Source: CAWJTN01 sp963845895 (GTDB taxonomy: Bacteria; Patescibacteriota; Microgenomatia; UBA1406; GWC2-37-13). From it: a stretch of 64,000 nt of DNA. The translations under genes and the position numbers were made by a program. Positions within the stretch are counted from its first letter, which is position 1, and each line of letters begins with the position of its first letter. The stretch lies in the NCBI GenBank assembly GCA_963845895.1, contig CAWJTN010000001.1, positions 1-64,000 on the forward strand, in the 5' to 3' direction. This document shows, piece after piece, positions 56,783 through 64,000 of the stretch. The notes under the pieces are model-generated. The model searched no databases and was not told the DNA's origin. It worked only from the letters and a program-made list of their open reading frames with translations.

Positions 56783-59425
56783 TTATCCTACACTTCCACT
56801 CATCTCCAAATTTATTAATCGATTTAACTCAATAGAATACTCCAATGGAATCTCTTTAGTCACAGGTTCAATAAAACCGTTAACAAGTAATCCTTCTGCA
56901 TCGGTTTTTGAAATACCTTTTGCTGTAAGATAAAAAAGTTTCTCTTCACCTATTTTTTCAACGGTCGCTTCATGTTGAACAGTTGTGTCACTCTCTTTTA
57001 TCTTCATGTAGGGATATGTATCTGATCTTGATTTCTCGTCGAGTATCAAAGCGTCACAGCTAACAAAAACAGATGAATTCTTTGCTCCAGGCATAACCTG
57101 AACCAGACCTCGGTAGGATGTCCTACCTCCGCTTTTTGAAATAGATTTGGAAATAATTCTTGAGGAGGTATTGGGTGCAAAGTGAAACATCTTTGCTCCT
57201 GCGTCCTGATGTTGGTTTTTTCCAGCATAAGCAATTGACAAAACTTCTCCTTTTGATCCCTTTCCAAAAAGATAAACACTTGGATATTTCATTGTCACTT
57301 TACTTCCAATATTACAGTCAACCCACTCCATGACGGCATTTTCTTCGGCTCTGGCTCTTTTGGTCACCAAATTGTAAACATTGTTGCTCCAGTTTTGAAC
57401 TGTTGTATATCTGACTCTGGCATTTTTATGGACAAATATCTCAACTACCGCAGCGTGTAATGAATCCATTGTATAAATTGGAGCACTACAACCTTCTATA
57501 TAATGTACATAACTCCCCTTTTCAGCGATAATCAGTGTTCTTTCAAACTGTCCGAATCTTTCTGCATTTATTCTAAAATAGGCCTGAAGCGGTAGATTCG
57601 CCTTGACTCCTTTTGGAACATAGACAAATGATCCTCCTGACCAAACAGCAGAGTTCAAGGCTGCAAATTTGTTGTCATGCGGAGGAATCAATTTGCCAAA
57701 ATACTTTTTGACAATCTTGGGATATTGTCTTAAAGCCGTATCCATATCACAAAAAATTACTCCCGTTTTCTTTAACTCTCGAGATATACTTTCATAAACT
57801 ACTTCTGAATTATGAACGATAATACCATTTGCGATAAAATTATGATGTTTTTCTACTTCTATATCATATACTTTCTCATATCCATAAAAGTCAATATTTT
57901 TTATTTCAGCAAAACCGATTTGATCACTAATATGTGATGCAATTGGAGATTTATGATGTGAAGCAAATTGATGATAATATTGATGAGGCACAAAGTTATT
58001 CTTAGTTTTTATAGAATAATCAGATAATTCGGTTAAATCACCATTGATTTGTAGTCTAAATGCAATATTTCCTTCGGGTTTATTAAAAATTGATGTAGAT
58101 TTAAATGAGAAAATTGAACTTGCCCTAAGACCGGCAGAAATACTAAGTAACTGAATTGATTGAAGAAGTCTTCTATTTGCGCTAGTGATTGTTGCTTTTG
58201 AGTCTTTTTTAAAATTTGAAACATATCCATCTGAGTCAATATATCCTCCGATTAATGCTTTTTTCTGCGAATTTGGTAAACTAAATACCCACATTGGTAA
58301 TTTCTTCGTTAATGCTTTTCCCTGAAATCCACACTTTTTGAAAAATTCAATAATAGGAGTTGAACTTATACGTTGTCTAAAAAACTCTTTTGTTCGATTT
58401 GATAATTTATAATTAAAGACCTTTCTTAAGTATGTCTGAATTTTACGTCTTGTAGTTTTATCATTCTTTGGAATTGCGAAAGAAAGTACCTCATAATGTT
58501 TACTTGAGTGTGAAATATATCCATCACCTAGATATAATCCTAAAATCCACATTAGTTCTTCGGTTGTAAATTTGGGAATTATTAGATTTTTATTTTTTCT
58601 TGTGTATAAATAATTTGAAACAACTTTGAAATTCTTATACTGATTTTTGCCGTTGAATTCTTTAATAAAATTTATTCGCGGTAATTTATAGGGCTTACCG
58701 TTATCAGGTAAATCTTTAACAATTCCAATATAATCACCTTTTTGTAATTCAGATAAATACTTCCAATTTACGTAAAATTTCCCCCGTTTTGCTTGCTGTT
58801 TTTTTTCATAATTCAATACTAATAATGGATGATTAATTGTACATTTAAGTTCCCGACCAATTGTGGAAACTTTATATACAGGACGAGTTCCTTTACAAAT
58901 CGTGGCTAAAACTTGCTGTCGTTCAATTTTATGTGTTAGCTCATTAAGTGAATAAACGTAGGTACTGGGTTTTAAATCTTTAATACCTTTTACACCATGA
59001 TTTGTAAAAACTAAACTATCTCCAGTTAAACATTCATATTGTGCAGAAACTCCCGCTAGAAATTTCTTTTCAGCTTGAGGTACACCAATACGATCATAAG
59101 TCTCTTTTATTTCTTGGGGCAGGTCACTCCAAGAATTTACCTGCTTATCGGTAGGCCTTATGTAATAAATTATATTATTAAAATCTATAGCTGAAAGATC
59201 CGCCCCCCAATCTGGCATTTTCTTTTGAAAAAAGGTTTTTAGTGAATTCAACCTAAAATCAGTCATCCATTCTGGTTCGTTTTTTATCTTCGAAATATTT
59301 CTAACAATTTCTTCATTTAAACCTTTTTTTGATATAAAGGAATAATTTTGAGGCATGGAGAAACCATACCGGTATTCAAAGTTTAAATTAGGTTGTTGCA
59401 TATTTTTCATAACCATTTTTTTCAA
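56783..59425 (-). CDS. sufB: Fe-S cluster assembly protein SufB with in-frame intein
   Basis: 880 codons. Residues 1-131 and 540-880 are SufB (472 residues together, normal length): the N-terminal GFSMPQNYSFISKKGL and EWMTDFRLNSLKTF, then after the intein SEVVYESISRELKKTGVIFCDMDTAL, EGCSAPIYTMDSLHAAVVEI, and the C-terminal ATVEKIGEEKLFYLTAKGISKTDAEGLLVNGFIEP in part. Residues 132-539 are an intein. Splicing would join ...SAQYE to SEVVYES..., the ordinary SufB sequence. The start overlaps sufC by 38 nt; ATGs at 59410 or 59401 are possible alternatives. SufB is the scaffold where clusters form. Confidence 0.95.
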   Translation of the reverse strand: MKKMVMKNMQQPNLNFEYRYGFSMPQNYSFISKKGLNEEIVRNISKIKNEPEWMTDFRLNSLKTFFQKKMPDWGADLSAIDFNNIIYYIRPTDKQVNSWSDLPQEIKETYDRIGVPQAEKKFLAGVSAQYECLTGDSLVFTNHGVKGIKDLKPSTYVYSLNELTHKIERQQVLATICKGTRPVYKVSTIGRELKCTINHPLLVLNYEKKQQAKRGKFYVNWKYLSELQKGDYIGIVKDLPDNGKPYKLPRINFIKEFNGKNQYKNFKVVSNYLYTRKNKNLIIPKFTTEELMWILGLYLGDGYISHSSKHYEVLSFAIPKNDKTTRRKIQTYLRKVFNYKLSNRTKEFFRQRISSTPIIEFFKKCGFQGKALTKKLPMWVFSLPNSQKKALIGGYIDSDGYVSNFKKDSKATITSANRRLLQSIQLLSISAGLRASSIFSFKSTSIFNKPEGNIAFRLQINGDLTELSDYSIKTKNNFVPHQYYHQFASHHKSPIASHISDQIGFAEIKNIDFYGYEKVYDIEVEKHHNFIANGIIVHNSEVVYESISRELKKTGVIFCDMDTALRQYPKIVKKYFGKLIPPHDNKFAALNSAVWSGGSFVYVPKGVKANLPLQAYFRINAERFGQFERTLIIAEKGSYVHYIEGCSAPIYTMDSLHAAVVEIFVHKNARVRYTTVQNWSNNVYNLVTKRARAEENAVMEWVDCNIGSKVTMKYPSVYLFGKGSKGEVLSIAYAGKNQHQDAGAKMFHFAPNTSSRIISKSISKSGGRTSYRGLVQVMPGAKNSSVFVSCDALILDEKSRSDTYPYMKIKESDTTVQHEATVEKIGEEKLFYLTAKGISKTDAEGLLVNGFIEPVTKEIPLEYSIELNRLINLEMSGSVG
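57809..59032 (-). mobile_element. SufB intein with LAGLIDADG homing endonuclease
   Basis: 408 codons. Block A starts at Cys132 (CLTGDSLVF), block B has the His in CTINHPLLVL, and the two dodecapeptide motifs LGLYLGDGYI (about residues 295-304) and LIGGYIDSDGYV (391-402) mark a LAGLIDADG endonuclease with both acidic residues. Block F/G is VYDIEVEKHHNFIANGIIVHN split across residues 519-539, with the terminal His-Asn and a +1 Ser in the extein. All splicing residues are present, so it should splice. Confidence 0.93.
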
Positions 59426-60104
59426 TCTGCTCGGCCAATTCTTTTCCGCCTTCTTTTACCAATTCTCCATTTATAACCACCAATACTTTATCCGGTTTAA
59501 TATATCGCAAAATTCTATTGTAGTGAGTAATTAATATATAGGTCTTGTTTTTTTTATGCAGTTGCATAAATTTGGCAATTGTTCTTAAGGCATCTACATC
59601 AACCCCCGTGTCAATTTCATCAAAAATAATAAATTTAGGTTCTAAAACTGAAGCTTGCAACATTTCAAGTTTCTTTTTTTCTCCACCTGATGCCCCATCA
59701 TTTAGAGATCTCTCAATAAGTTCTTCTTTTATCTTCAATTCTTTTGCCAGCTTATAAATCTTTTTTTTTAAGTTTAAAGGGTCTACTTTGCCAGACATTG
59801 CAACTCTTAGGAGTTGGAAGACCGTAACGCCAGTTAAAGAAAGCGGCGACTGAAAAGATAAGAATACTCCTTTTTTTGCTCTCTTATCGGCTGATAAATC
59901 ATTAATTTTTTTTCCATTAAACGACAAATTTCCAGTCGTCAACTTATAGTTTGGATGGCCTGCGATTGCATAAGCCAAAGTTGACTTTCCAGAACCGTTT
60001 GGGCCCATAATGGCGTAAACCATGTTATTCTCAAAATTAAAATTGAAATTCTTAATTATTTTTTTATTGTTTACAGTTACGGTAAGATTTTTTAGGGTTA
60101 ACAT
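59388..60104 (-). CDS. sufC: Fe-S assembly ATPase SufC
   Basis: ABC-type ATPase of 238 residues, partner of SufB and SufD. Walker A GPNGSGKSTLAYAI, Q-loop FLSFQSPLSLTGV, signature GASGGEKKKLEMLQ, Walker B FIIFDEIDTGVDVDAL and the switch His in ILITHYNRIL are all in place. No membrane domain. It lies six bases after the Rrf2 gene and overlaps sufB. The gene order sufC-sufB-sufD-sufS-sufU is that of Firmicutes except that sufD is moved. Confidence 0.95.
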   Translation of the reverse strand: MLTLKNLTVTVNNKKIIKNFNFNFENNMVYAIMGPNGSGKSTLAYAIAGHPNYKLTTGNLSFNGKKINDLSADKRAKKGVFLSFQSPLSLTGVTVFQLLRVAMSGKVDPLNLKKKIYKLAKELKIKEELIERSLNDGASGGEKKKLEMLQASVLEPKFIIFDEIDTGVDVDALRTIAKFMQLHKKNKTYILITHYNRILRYIKPDKVLVVINGELVKEGGKELAEQIEKNGYEKYATT

Positions 60105-60109
60105 TTTAT

Positions 60110-60505
60110 TTAAAAAAGATCGCTTAATTTAGTTCTTTTTAGTTCATTAATAACTATACGATTCAACTTGTGGCTCAATAGTTCTTTATGTAGACAAATA
60201 TCATCATATGGACATTTAAAATCTTTGCTGACACATTTGGCCATCTCTACATCTTTCTCAAAAATTTTAAGGTAACCATATAAAGAAATTTTCTTTAGGT
60301 TCGCTAATAATTTATATCCTCCGACTTTTCCCTCCTTACTTTCTATTATTTTGTGTTTTGCCAAATTTGCCGCTATCCGAGCAAGAAATCTTTTGGGTAA
60401 TTTTGTTACTCTGGTTAGCTCCGAAAGAGGAACGTAATTTTTTTTATCCTTAAGTTGTTCAATTAATAAAATTCCGTAGTCGGATTGATTGGTTATAGTT
60501 AACAT
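60110..60505 (-). CDS. Rrf2 family regulator (IscR/SufR-like)
   Basis: Winged-helix regulator of 131 residues: the N-terminal NQSDYGILLIEQL, HTH PLSELTRVTKLPKRFLARIAANLAKHKII, and wing EGKVGGYKLL. Three cysteines, CVSKDFKCPYDDIC, lie where IscR ligates its [2Fe-2S] cluster, so it can probably sense Fe-S status and repress the downstream suf genes. I chose the ATG at 60505. A TTG 45 nt upstream would add 15 residues not found in the family. It is the first gene of the suf operon. Confidence 0.9.
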   Translation of the reverse strand: MLTITNQSDYGILLIEQLKDKKNYVPLSELTRVTKLPKRFLARIAANLAKHKIIESKEGKVGGYKLLANLKKISLYGYLKIFEKDVEMAKCVSKDFKCPYDDICLHKELLSHKLNRIVINELKRTKLSDLF

Positions 60506-60567
60506 ATACTCATTAAGTAATAGTTTAGCGAGTATTTTAATAGAATTCAATAGAAGATGGAGTTAGG

Positions 60568-61599
60568 TTAGAGGGATAGCCTGGGAACGCGGTCAAGTTT
60601 TTCTAAATCTTTAACATATACTCCTTTTGCAGCCTTATAAAAAGCTGCAACTCCGATCATCGCAGCATTATCTCCTGTTAAATATTTAAAAGGAGGAAAG
60701 TAAACCTCACCTTTGTATTTTTTGACTGAATTTCTTAATAATTTTCTTAAATAGAAATTTGCACTTACTCCTCCGCCAACAACAATCCGATTTATACCTG
60801 TCTGTTTTATTGCTAAATTTGTCTTAGTAACGATCGTATCAAAGACAGCGTTTTGAAATGAACTGGAAAGTTCTCGTAAATTCTTAATCGGCTCAATTTC
60901 TTTACTTTTAAGAAAATAATAAAAGGACGTTTTCAGTCCTGAAAAAGAGAATTCAAGATTTTTGGATCTTATCATTGGTCTGGGAAATTTATAAAAATCC
61001 TTATTCTCTACTTCTGAAGCTAACCTTTCTATCACCGGTCCACCAGGATATCCTAAGCCAAGAAGCTTTGCAGATTTATCAAGAGCTTCTCCCGCCGCAT
61101 CATCTCTTGTTTCGCCTAAAACTTGATACTCTACATGACTTTTAAACAAAACAATTTCAGTATGACCTCCGGATATTATCAATGCCAAATACGGGAATTT
61201 AAACTCTCTTTTAGGACTTCCTTTACTATTCTGAACAAAACTGGAGTAGATATGCCCTTCCAAATGATTGACGGCAATCAATCTTTTATCATATTTATTC
61301 GCCAACTCTTTTGCCTTTTTTATTCCAACTTCCAATGCAACAGCCAAACCAGGACCGTAAGTAACTGCAACGTAATCAATTTGAAATTTGAAATTTGAAA
61401 TTTGAAATTTCCTTAAAGCTTCGTCTATAACTCCGTCAATTCTCTCCTCATGGGCTCTTTTTGCCAGTGAAGGATAAATCCCTCCCCACTTTTTGTGCAG
61501 CAAAATTTGGGAATAGATTACATTTGATAAGACTTTTCGTCCTTCAGTGACCGCAGCTGCCGTTTCATCAGCCGAGGTTTCAATAGCTAAAATTAACAC
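60568..61599 (-). CDS. tsaD: tRNA threonylcarbamoyladenosine transferase subunit TsaD
   Basis: Makes t6A37 of ANN-reading tRNAs together with TsaB and TsaE. ILAIETSADETAAAV begins the protein (the usual Cys of ETSCDET is Ala). The metal motif is in NHLEGHIYSSF, and ALIISGGHTEIVLF, DDAAGEALDKSAKLLGLGYPGGP and GGGVSANFYLRKLL follow. I used the GTG at 61599; the TTG at 61608 is possible. Residues about 69-80 are encoded by a 7-bp tandem repeat. It is upstream of the Rrf2/suf operon on the same strand. Confidence 0.94.
   Translation of the reverse strand: MLILAIETSADETAAAVTEGRKVLSNVIYSQILLHKKWGGIYPSLAKRAHEERIDGVIDEALRKFQISNFKFQIDYVAVTYGPGLAVALEVGIKKAKELANKYDKRLIAVNHLEGHIYSSFVQNSKGSPKREFKFPYLALIISGGHTEIVLFKSHVEYQVLGETRDDAAGEALDKSAKLLGLGYPGGPVIERLASEVENKDFYKFPRPMIRSKNLEFSFSGLKTSFYYFLKSKEIEPIKNLRELSSSFQNAVFDTIVTKTNLAIKQTGINRIVVGGGVSANFYLRKLLRNSVKKYKGEVYFPPFKYLTGDNAAMIGVAAFYKAAKGVYVKDLEKLDRVPRLSL
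61381..61408. repeat. Heptanucleotide tandem repeat inside tsaD
   Basis: Four perfect copies of TTGAAAT on the plus strand (TCAAATT phase on the coding strand). Translated as alternating Phe/Lys/Gln/Ile/Ser/Asn residues before the DYVAVTYGPG motif. Confidence 0.7.
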
Positions 61600-61623
61600 A
61601 AATTCCAAATTGTAAATTGAAAA

Positions 61624-64000
61624 TTATTTACCAAAGTTATTTATCAATATTCCTCCATCAATCATATTAACAACATTGTCTTTATTTAAATCTGAATTAA
61701 TGTTAGTTGTTAAATAATTCTTAAGAAGAATAAATAGATCTCCCCCATCTATTTTTCCATCACCATTGATATCTCCAACTGGTGTTGGAACAACTGTTGG
61801 TGTTAGGCTAGCATTTGCAGAATCTAGAGCTGCTATTAAATTGTTCATATATAAAAGATCTCCTACAGCAAAGTTGGGAGCATCAATGTATTTGGCTATT
61901 TCACTGTAGGGTTGTTTAAGAATGTAGGCTTTACCTAGAAGAAGGGAGATGTCGTAGAGATTTTCTTTAACTCCTTCCAAATGCTTTGAGGTATAACCTT
62001 CCTGCATCCAATAGGGAGCGACATAGGTTAGTTCCGTAATGGTATCTTGAGCGGAACTCAGGGCATTCTTGTTGAGATAATCACCCAATTCGGGAACCAG
62101 ATAATAAAAGTTCCGGCCGACATTCATGTTCCGGCAAAGGACGTCATTTCCGCCGTAAAAGCCAGCACAGTTGTTAATGGGTGTAAAATTAGCCGCCCGT
62201 AAACTCTCCAGTCGGGTCAGTTCATTGGTGACCTGGGTTCTTAAGGTTGCATCGGCGGTGTCTTTTCCTGCTAGTTTTTGTAAGTTTAGAAAACCAATAT
62301 AGCCGGAAATGTAGTTATTGAGTCTCCAAGGAAAGGTGGTCAGGTTAGTATCGTCTACAGGGGGATAAGAGGAAGGAAAACTGACCCGCGACTTGGCCAA
62401 GTTATAGACGGTCAATGTATCCGCAGGAACAATCTGGGCATATTTCCAGAGAGCATAGAAATTAAACTGGTGGTAAACACCGGAATAGTTAGTACTGGTG
62501 TTATAGACATAATTTCCCCCCGCGAGTTTTGGTTTGGTCTGCATGTCAGCCGCCACTTCCGGAGGCATATCAAAGGCTTCCCTGGTTGCTCCTGTCCAGC
62601 CGCGGGAGGTGTACATCGTGGGATTAAAGTAGTTGGCAAACTCCTGTTTGAGATAATTTACTAGCTGAGTTTGGGTAGAAGAAGAAACATAAGGATAAGC
62701 TGCTGCAAGGGTATAAAGCGTGTCGCCGGGGTCTTCAAAATAGTTGACTAGCTCTTCTGCACTCAACTGACCATTATTGTAGTAGCCAATGCGCAGGTCT
62801 CCGGCGGCCATCATTTTTTGAATTTCAGTTTCCAACTTCGATTTGAGTTCGGCAACAGAAGGAACAGGAATGGTAGGATCACTTGTCGACTGGATTCTTA
62901 AATCACCCTTGTTACCATAGGTTGTGGCATTGGTTGGGCCAATAGCGATAATCGCATTGCTGCGGTGGATAAAGAGCTTACCCTGATAAGGAACGATGGG
63001 GTTTTGATCACCATGATTGTGATAAACACCACTACGACCATAGATATACTGACTTGATCCGGTATACCAACCTTCCCAGCGGTCATAGTCAGCTTGTGCA
63101 TACCACATATCATCATACCCGGGAGCTATAGAAGATAGCCCGTCATAAGCCCAAAGTTGACCAGTGCCACCAGTGGCAATATTTTGCCAGTTAGCGTAAC
63201 GGTCGCAACAAATACTTCGATAGACAACGTTTCCACCAAAGGACCACGCTTGTGGTTCGTCTACAGCCCCGAGAATACTGCCGAGAAAACCGAAATAAGG
63301 AGTACCTGTTTCCCAACCCACAACGGCATTGCCGGCAACATTGGCATTGGTAAAATTACCACTGTAAAGGGCATTATCCGGCCCAACTATCGGCGGATAG
63401 CGGTTACCGTTCGCGGTTCCCCAAAAGGCAAACGGAGCATGTTCCGGCTTTCCGTTGCCGTTAGAATCAAAAGTATATTCGCTACCGTCACCGGCGTTAA
63501 GAATAAAAGTAGTTCGCTGCCAAGGCTTCCCCCGATTGCCATCTTGAGCTCCAGGGTCAGGATAGTTCTCTAGCCAATTTATCAGGGGCGTGGCGTCGAC
63601 AATGGTTTTTCCTTGTTCCCACTGGTTACTCGGGGTACGGGTAGGTAACGGTCCGGTGAGACCATAGTTGACGTTGAGGATACTTTCTTGGGTCCATATC
63701 CAACCTCCCCAACCCACAAAGTTATACGGGGGATCATCTAACGTCTGTGCTCCCGGCCGCGGTCCATAGCGATAACCCGGTGATCCTCCGGAAAAAACCA
63801 CAAAGTCTTTGCCGGTAAAGTGATCGGTGTAAACCACCGGCCAATAGGAGTCGAAACCTTCACCGGGAAGTTTGGCTGATTTCCAGATAAGGGAACCATT
63901 TATCGCATTAAGGGCATAAGCATAGTTATCGTTACTGGCAAAGTAAATTTTACTGTTATCTTTGGAAGCCGCGGCGGAAAAATTAATTGGTCCATCGGTT
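61624..64000 (-). CDS. Surface quinoprotein-like beta-propeller protein with C-terminal dockerin (partial)
   Basis: The frame stays open through the window's right edge, so the N-terminus is missing. Upstream of 63838 the frame continues with KIYFASNDNYAYALNAINGSLIWKS, split over codons there, which is a PQQ-like propeller blade. A long central part has many Trp/Tyr/Gly residues. After a Pro/Thr linker, the last about 55 residues (GDINGDGKIDGGDLFILLKNYL, DLNKDNVVNMIDGGILINNFG) are the two calcium-binding loops of a type I dockerin. The protein is probably secreted and tethered to a cohesin-bearing partner. G+C is clearly higher between about 62.1 and 63.9 kb than in neighbours. Confidence 0.8.
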   Translation of the reverse strand, partial: TDGPINFSAAASKDNSKIYFASNDNYAYALNAINGSLIWKSAKLPGEGFDSYWPVVYTDHFTGKDFVVFSGGSPGYRYGPRPGAQTLDDPPYNFVGWGGWIWTQESILNVNYGLTGPLPTRTPSNQWEQGKTIVDATPLINWLENYPDPGAQDGNRGKPWQRTTFILNAGDGSEYTFDSNGNGKPEHAPFAFWGTANGNRYPPIVGPDNALYSGNFTNANVAGNAVVGWETGTPYFGFLGSILGAVDEPQAWSFGGNVVYRSICCDRYANWQNIATGGTGQLWAYDGLSSIAPGYDDMWYAQADYDRWEGWYTGSSQYIYGRSGVYHNHGDQNPIVPYQGKLFIHRSNAIIAIGPTNATTYGNKGDLRIQSTSDPTIPVPSVAELKSKLETEIQKMMAAGDLRIGYYNNGQLSAEELVNYFEDPGDTLYTLAAAYPYVSSSTQTQLVNYLKQEFANYFNPTMYTSRGWTGATREAFDMPPEVAADMQTKPKLAGGNYVYNTSTNYSGVYHQFNFYALWKYAQIVPADTLTVYNLAKSRVSFPSSYPPVDDTNLTTFPWRLNNYISGYIGFLNLQKLAGKDTADATLRTQVTNELTRLESLRAANFTPINNCAGFYGGNDVLCRNMNVGRNFYYLVPELGDYLNKNALSSAQDTITELTYVAPYWMQEGYTSKHLEGVKENLYDISLLLGKAYILKQPYSEIAKYIDAPNFAVGDLLYMNNLIAALDSANASLTPTVVPTPVGDINGDGKIDGGDLFILLKNYLTTNINSDLNKDNVVNMIDGGILINNFGK

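Noticed and set aside
57809..59032. SufB insertion read as a group I intron or insertion sequence
   Set aside because: It is one continuous reading frame with all intein splicing blocks and no transposase or intron features.
61381..61408. CRISPR-like repeat array
   Set aside because: Units are 7 bp with no spacers, lie inside tsaD, and no cas genes are present anywhere in the window.

Overview
This window is an AT-rich, gene-dense stretch (roughly one third G+C by eye) from a bacterium that looks like a member of the Candidate Phyla Radiation (Patescibacteria), most likely the Microgenomates side. The reasons are compact Mur and Suf proteins, a nucleoside phosphorylase of the archaeal/CPR AMP-phosphorylase type, many glycosyltransferases, a dockerin-bearing surface quinoprotein, very few Shine-Dalgarno sequences, and many start codons only 6-12 nt after a -10 box. 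The taxonomic call is inference. TGA is a normal stop here (mraY, murA, murB), so the Gracilibacteria code does not apply.

Layout. 0-25 kb is a cell-envelope and division region: ftsZ (5' end lacking a normal start), a Fic protein, a leftward murJ-phosphorylase-mltG operon, then mraZ-rsmH-ftsL-ftsI-murE-pgeF rightward, a zinc-ribbon gene and a hydrolase leftward, murC-murB-murA-nucleotidyltransferase-yvcK-dgkA-mraY rightward, and rpsO-pnp-ftsK leftward. 25-37 kb holds metG, a class A PBP, dtd, a leftward glycosyltransferase, a tryptophan-attenuator leader followed by an Asp/Glu-racemase homologue and trpS, then rarA, an aminotransferase and sugar-polymer genes. 37-40 kb holds a divergent locus: a TrpR-like YerC repressor gene, a palindromic operator, a three-strand attenuator with His-His-Tyr codons, a DapF-fold racemase fused to GNAT, and an M15 (VanX-type) peptidase. 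40.8-49.3 kb is tRNA-Met(CAT) followed by an extracellular polysaccharide cluster ending in a FemAB-like gene. 49.3-61.6 kb runs leftward: tsaD, an Rrf2 regulator, sufC, sufB (with an intein), a short sufD, sufS, a damaged sufU, a ferredoxin, a split 2-oxoacid:ferredoxin oxidoreductase and lon. The right edge is a partial dockerin-quinoprotein gene with visibly higher G+C.

The most interesting signal is the pair of racemase loci. One is preceded by a leader peptide with Trp-Tyr-Trp-Tyr and mutually exclusive hairpins, and is co-oriented with trpS. The other lies downstream of a YerC-type operator and a protector/antiterminator/terminator set with two His codons placed where a stalled ribosome would free the antiterminator. 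Together they suggest that this organism, which shows no amino-acid biosynthesis genes in the window, induces amino-acid racemases when charged tRNA-Trp or tRNA-His runs low, perhaps to recover L-amino acids from D-isomers. Also notable are a dnaX-type slippery heptamer joining the two halves of the oxidoreductase subunit, a sufB intein with a LAGLIDADG endonuclease, a damaged sufU, palindromic elements that run exactly from one gene's stop codon to the next gene's start codon, and 7-bp tandem repeats inside genes.
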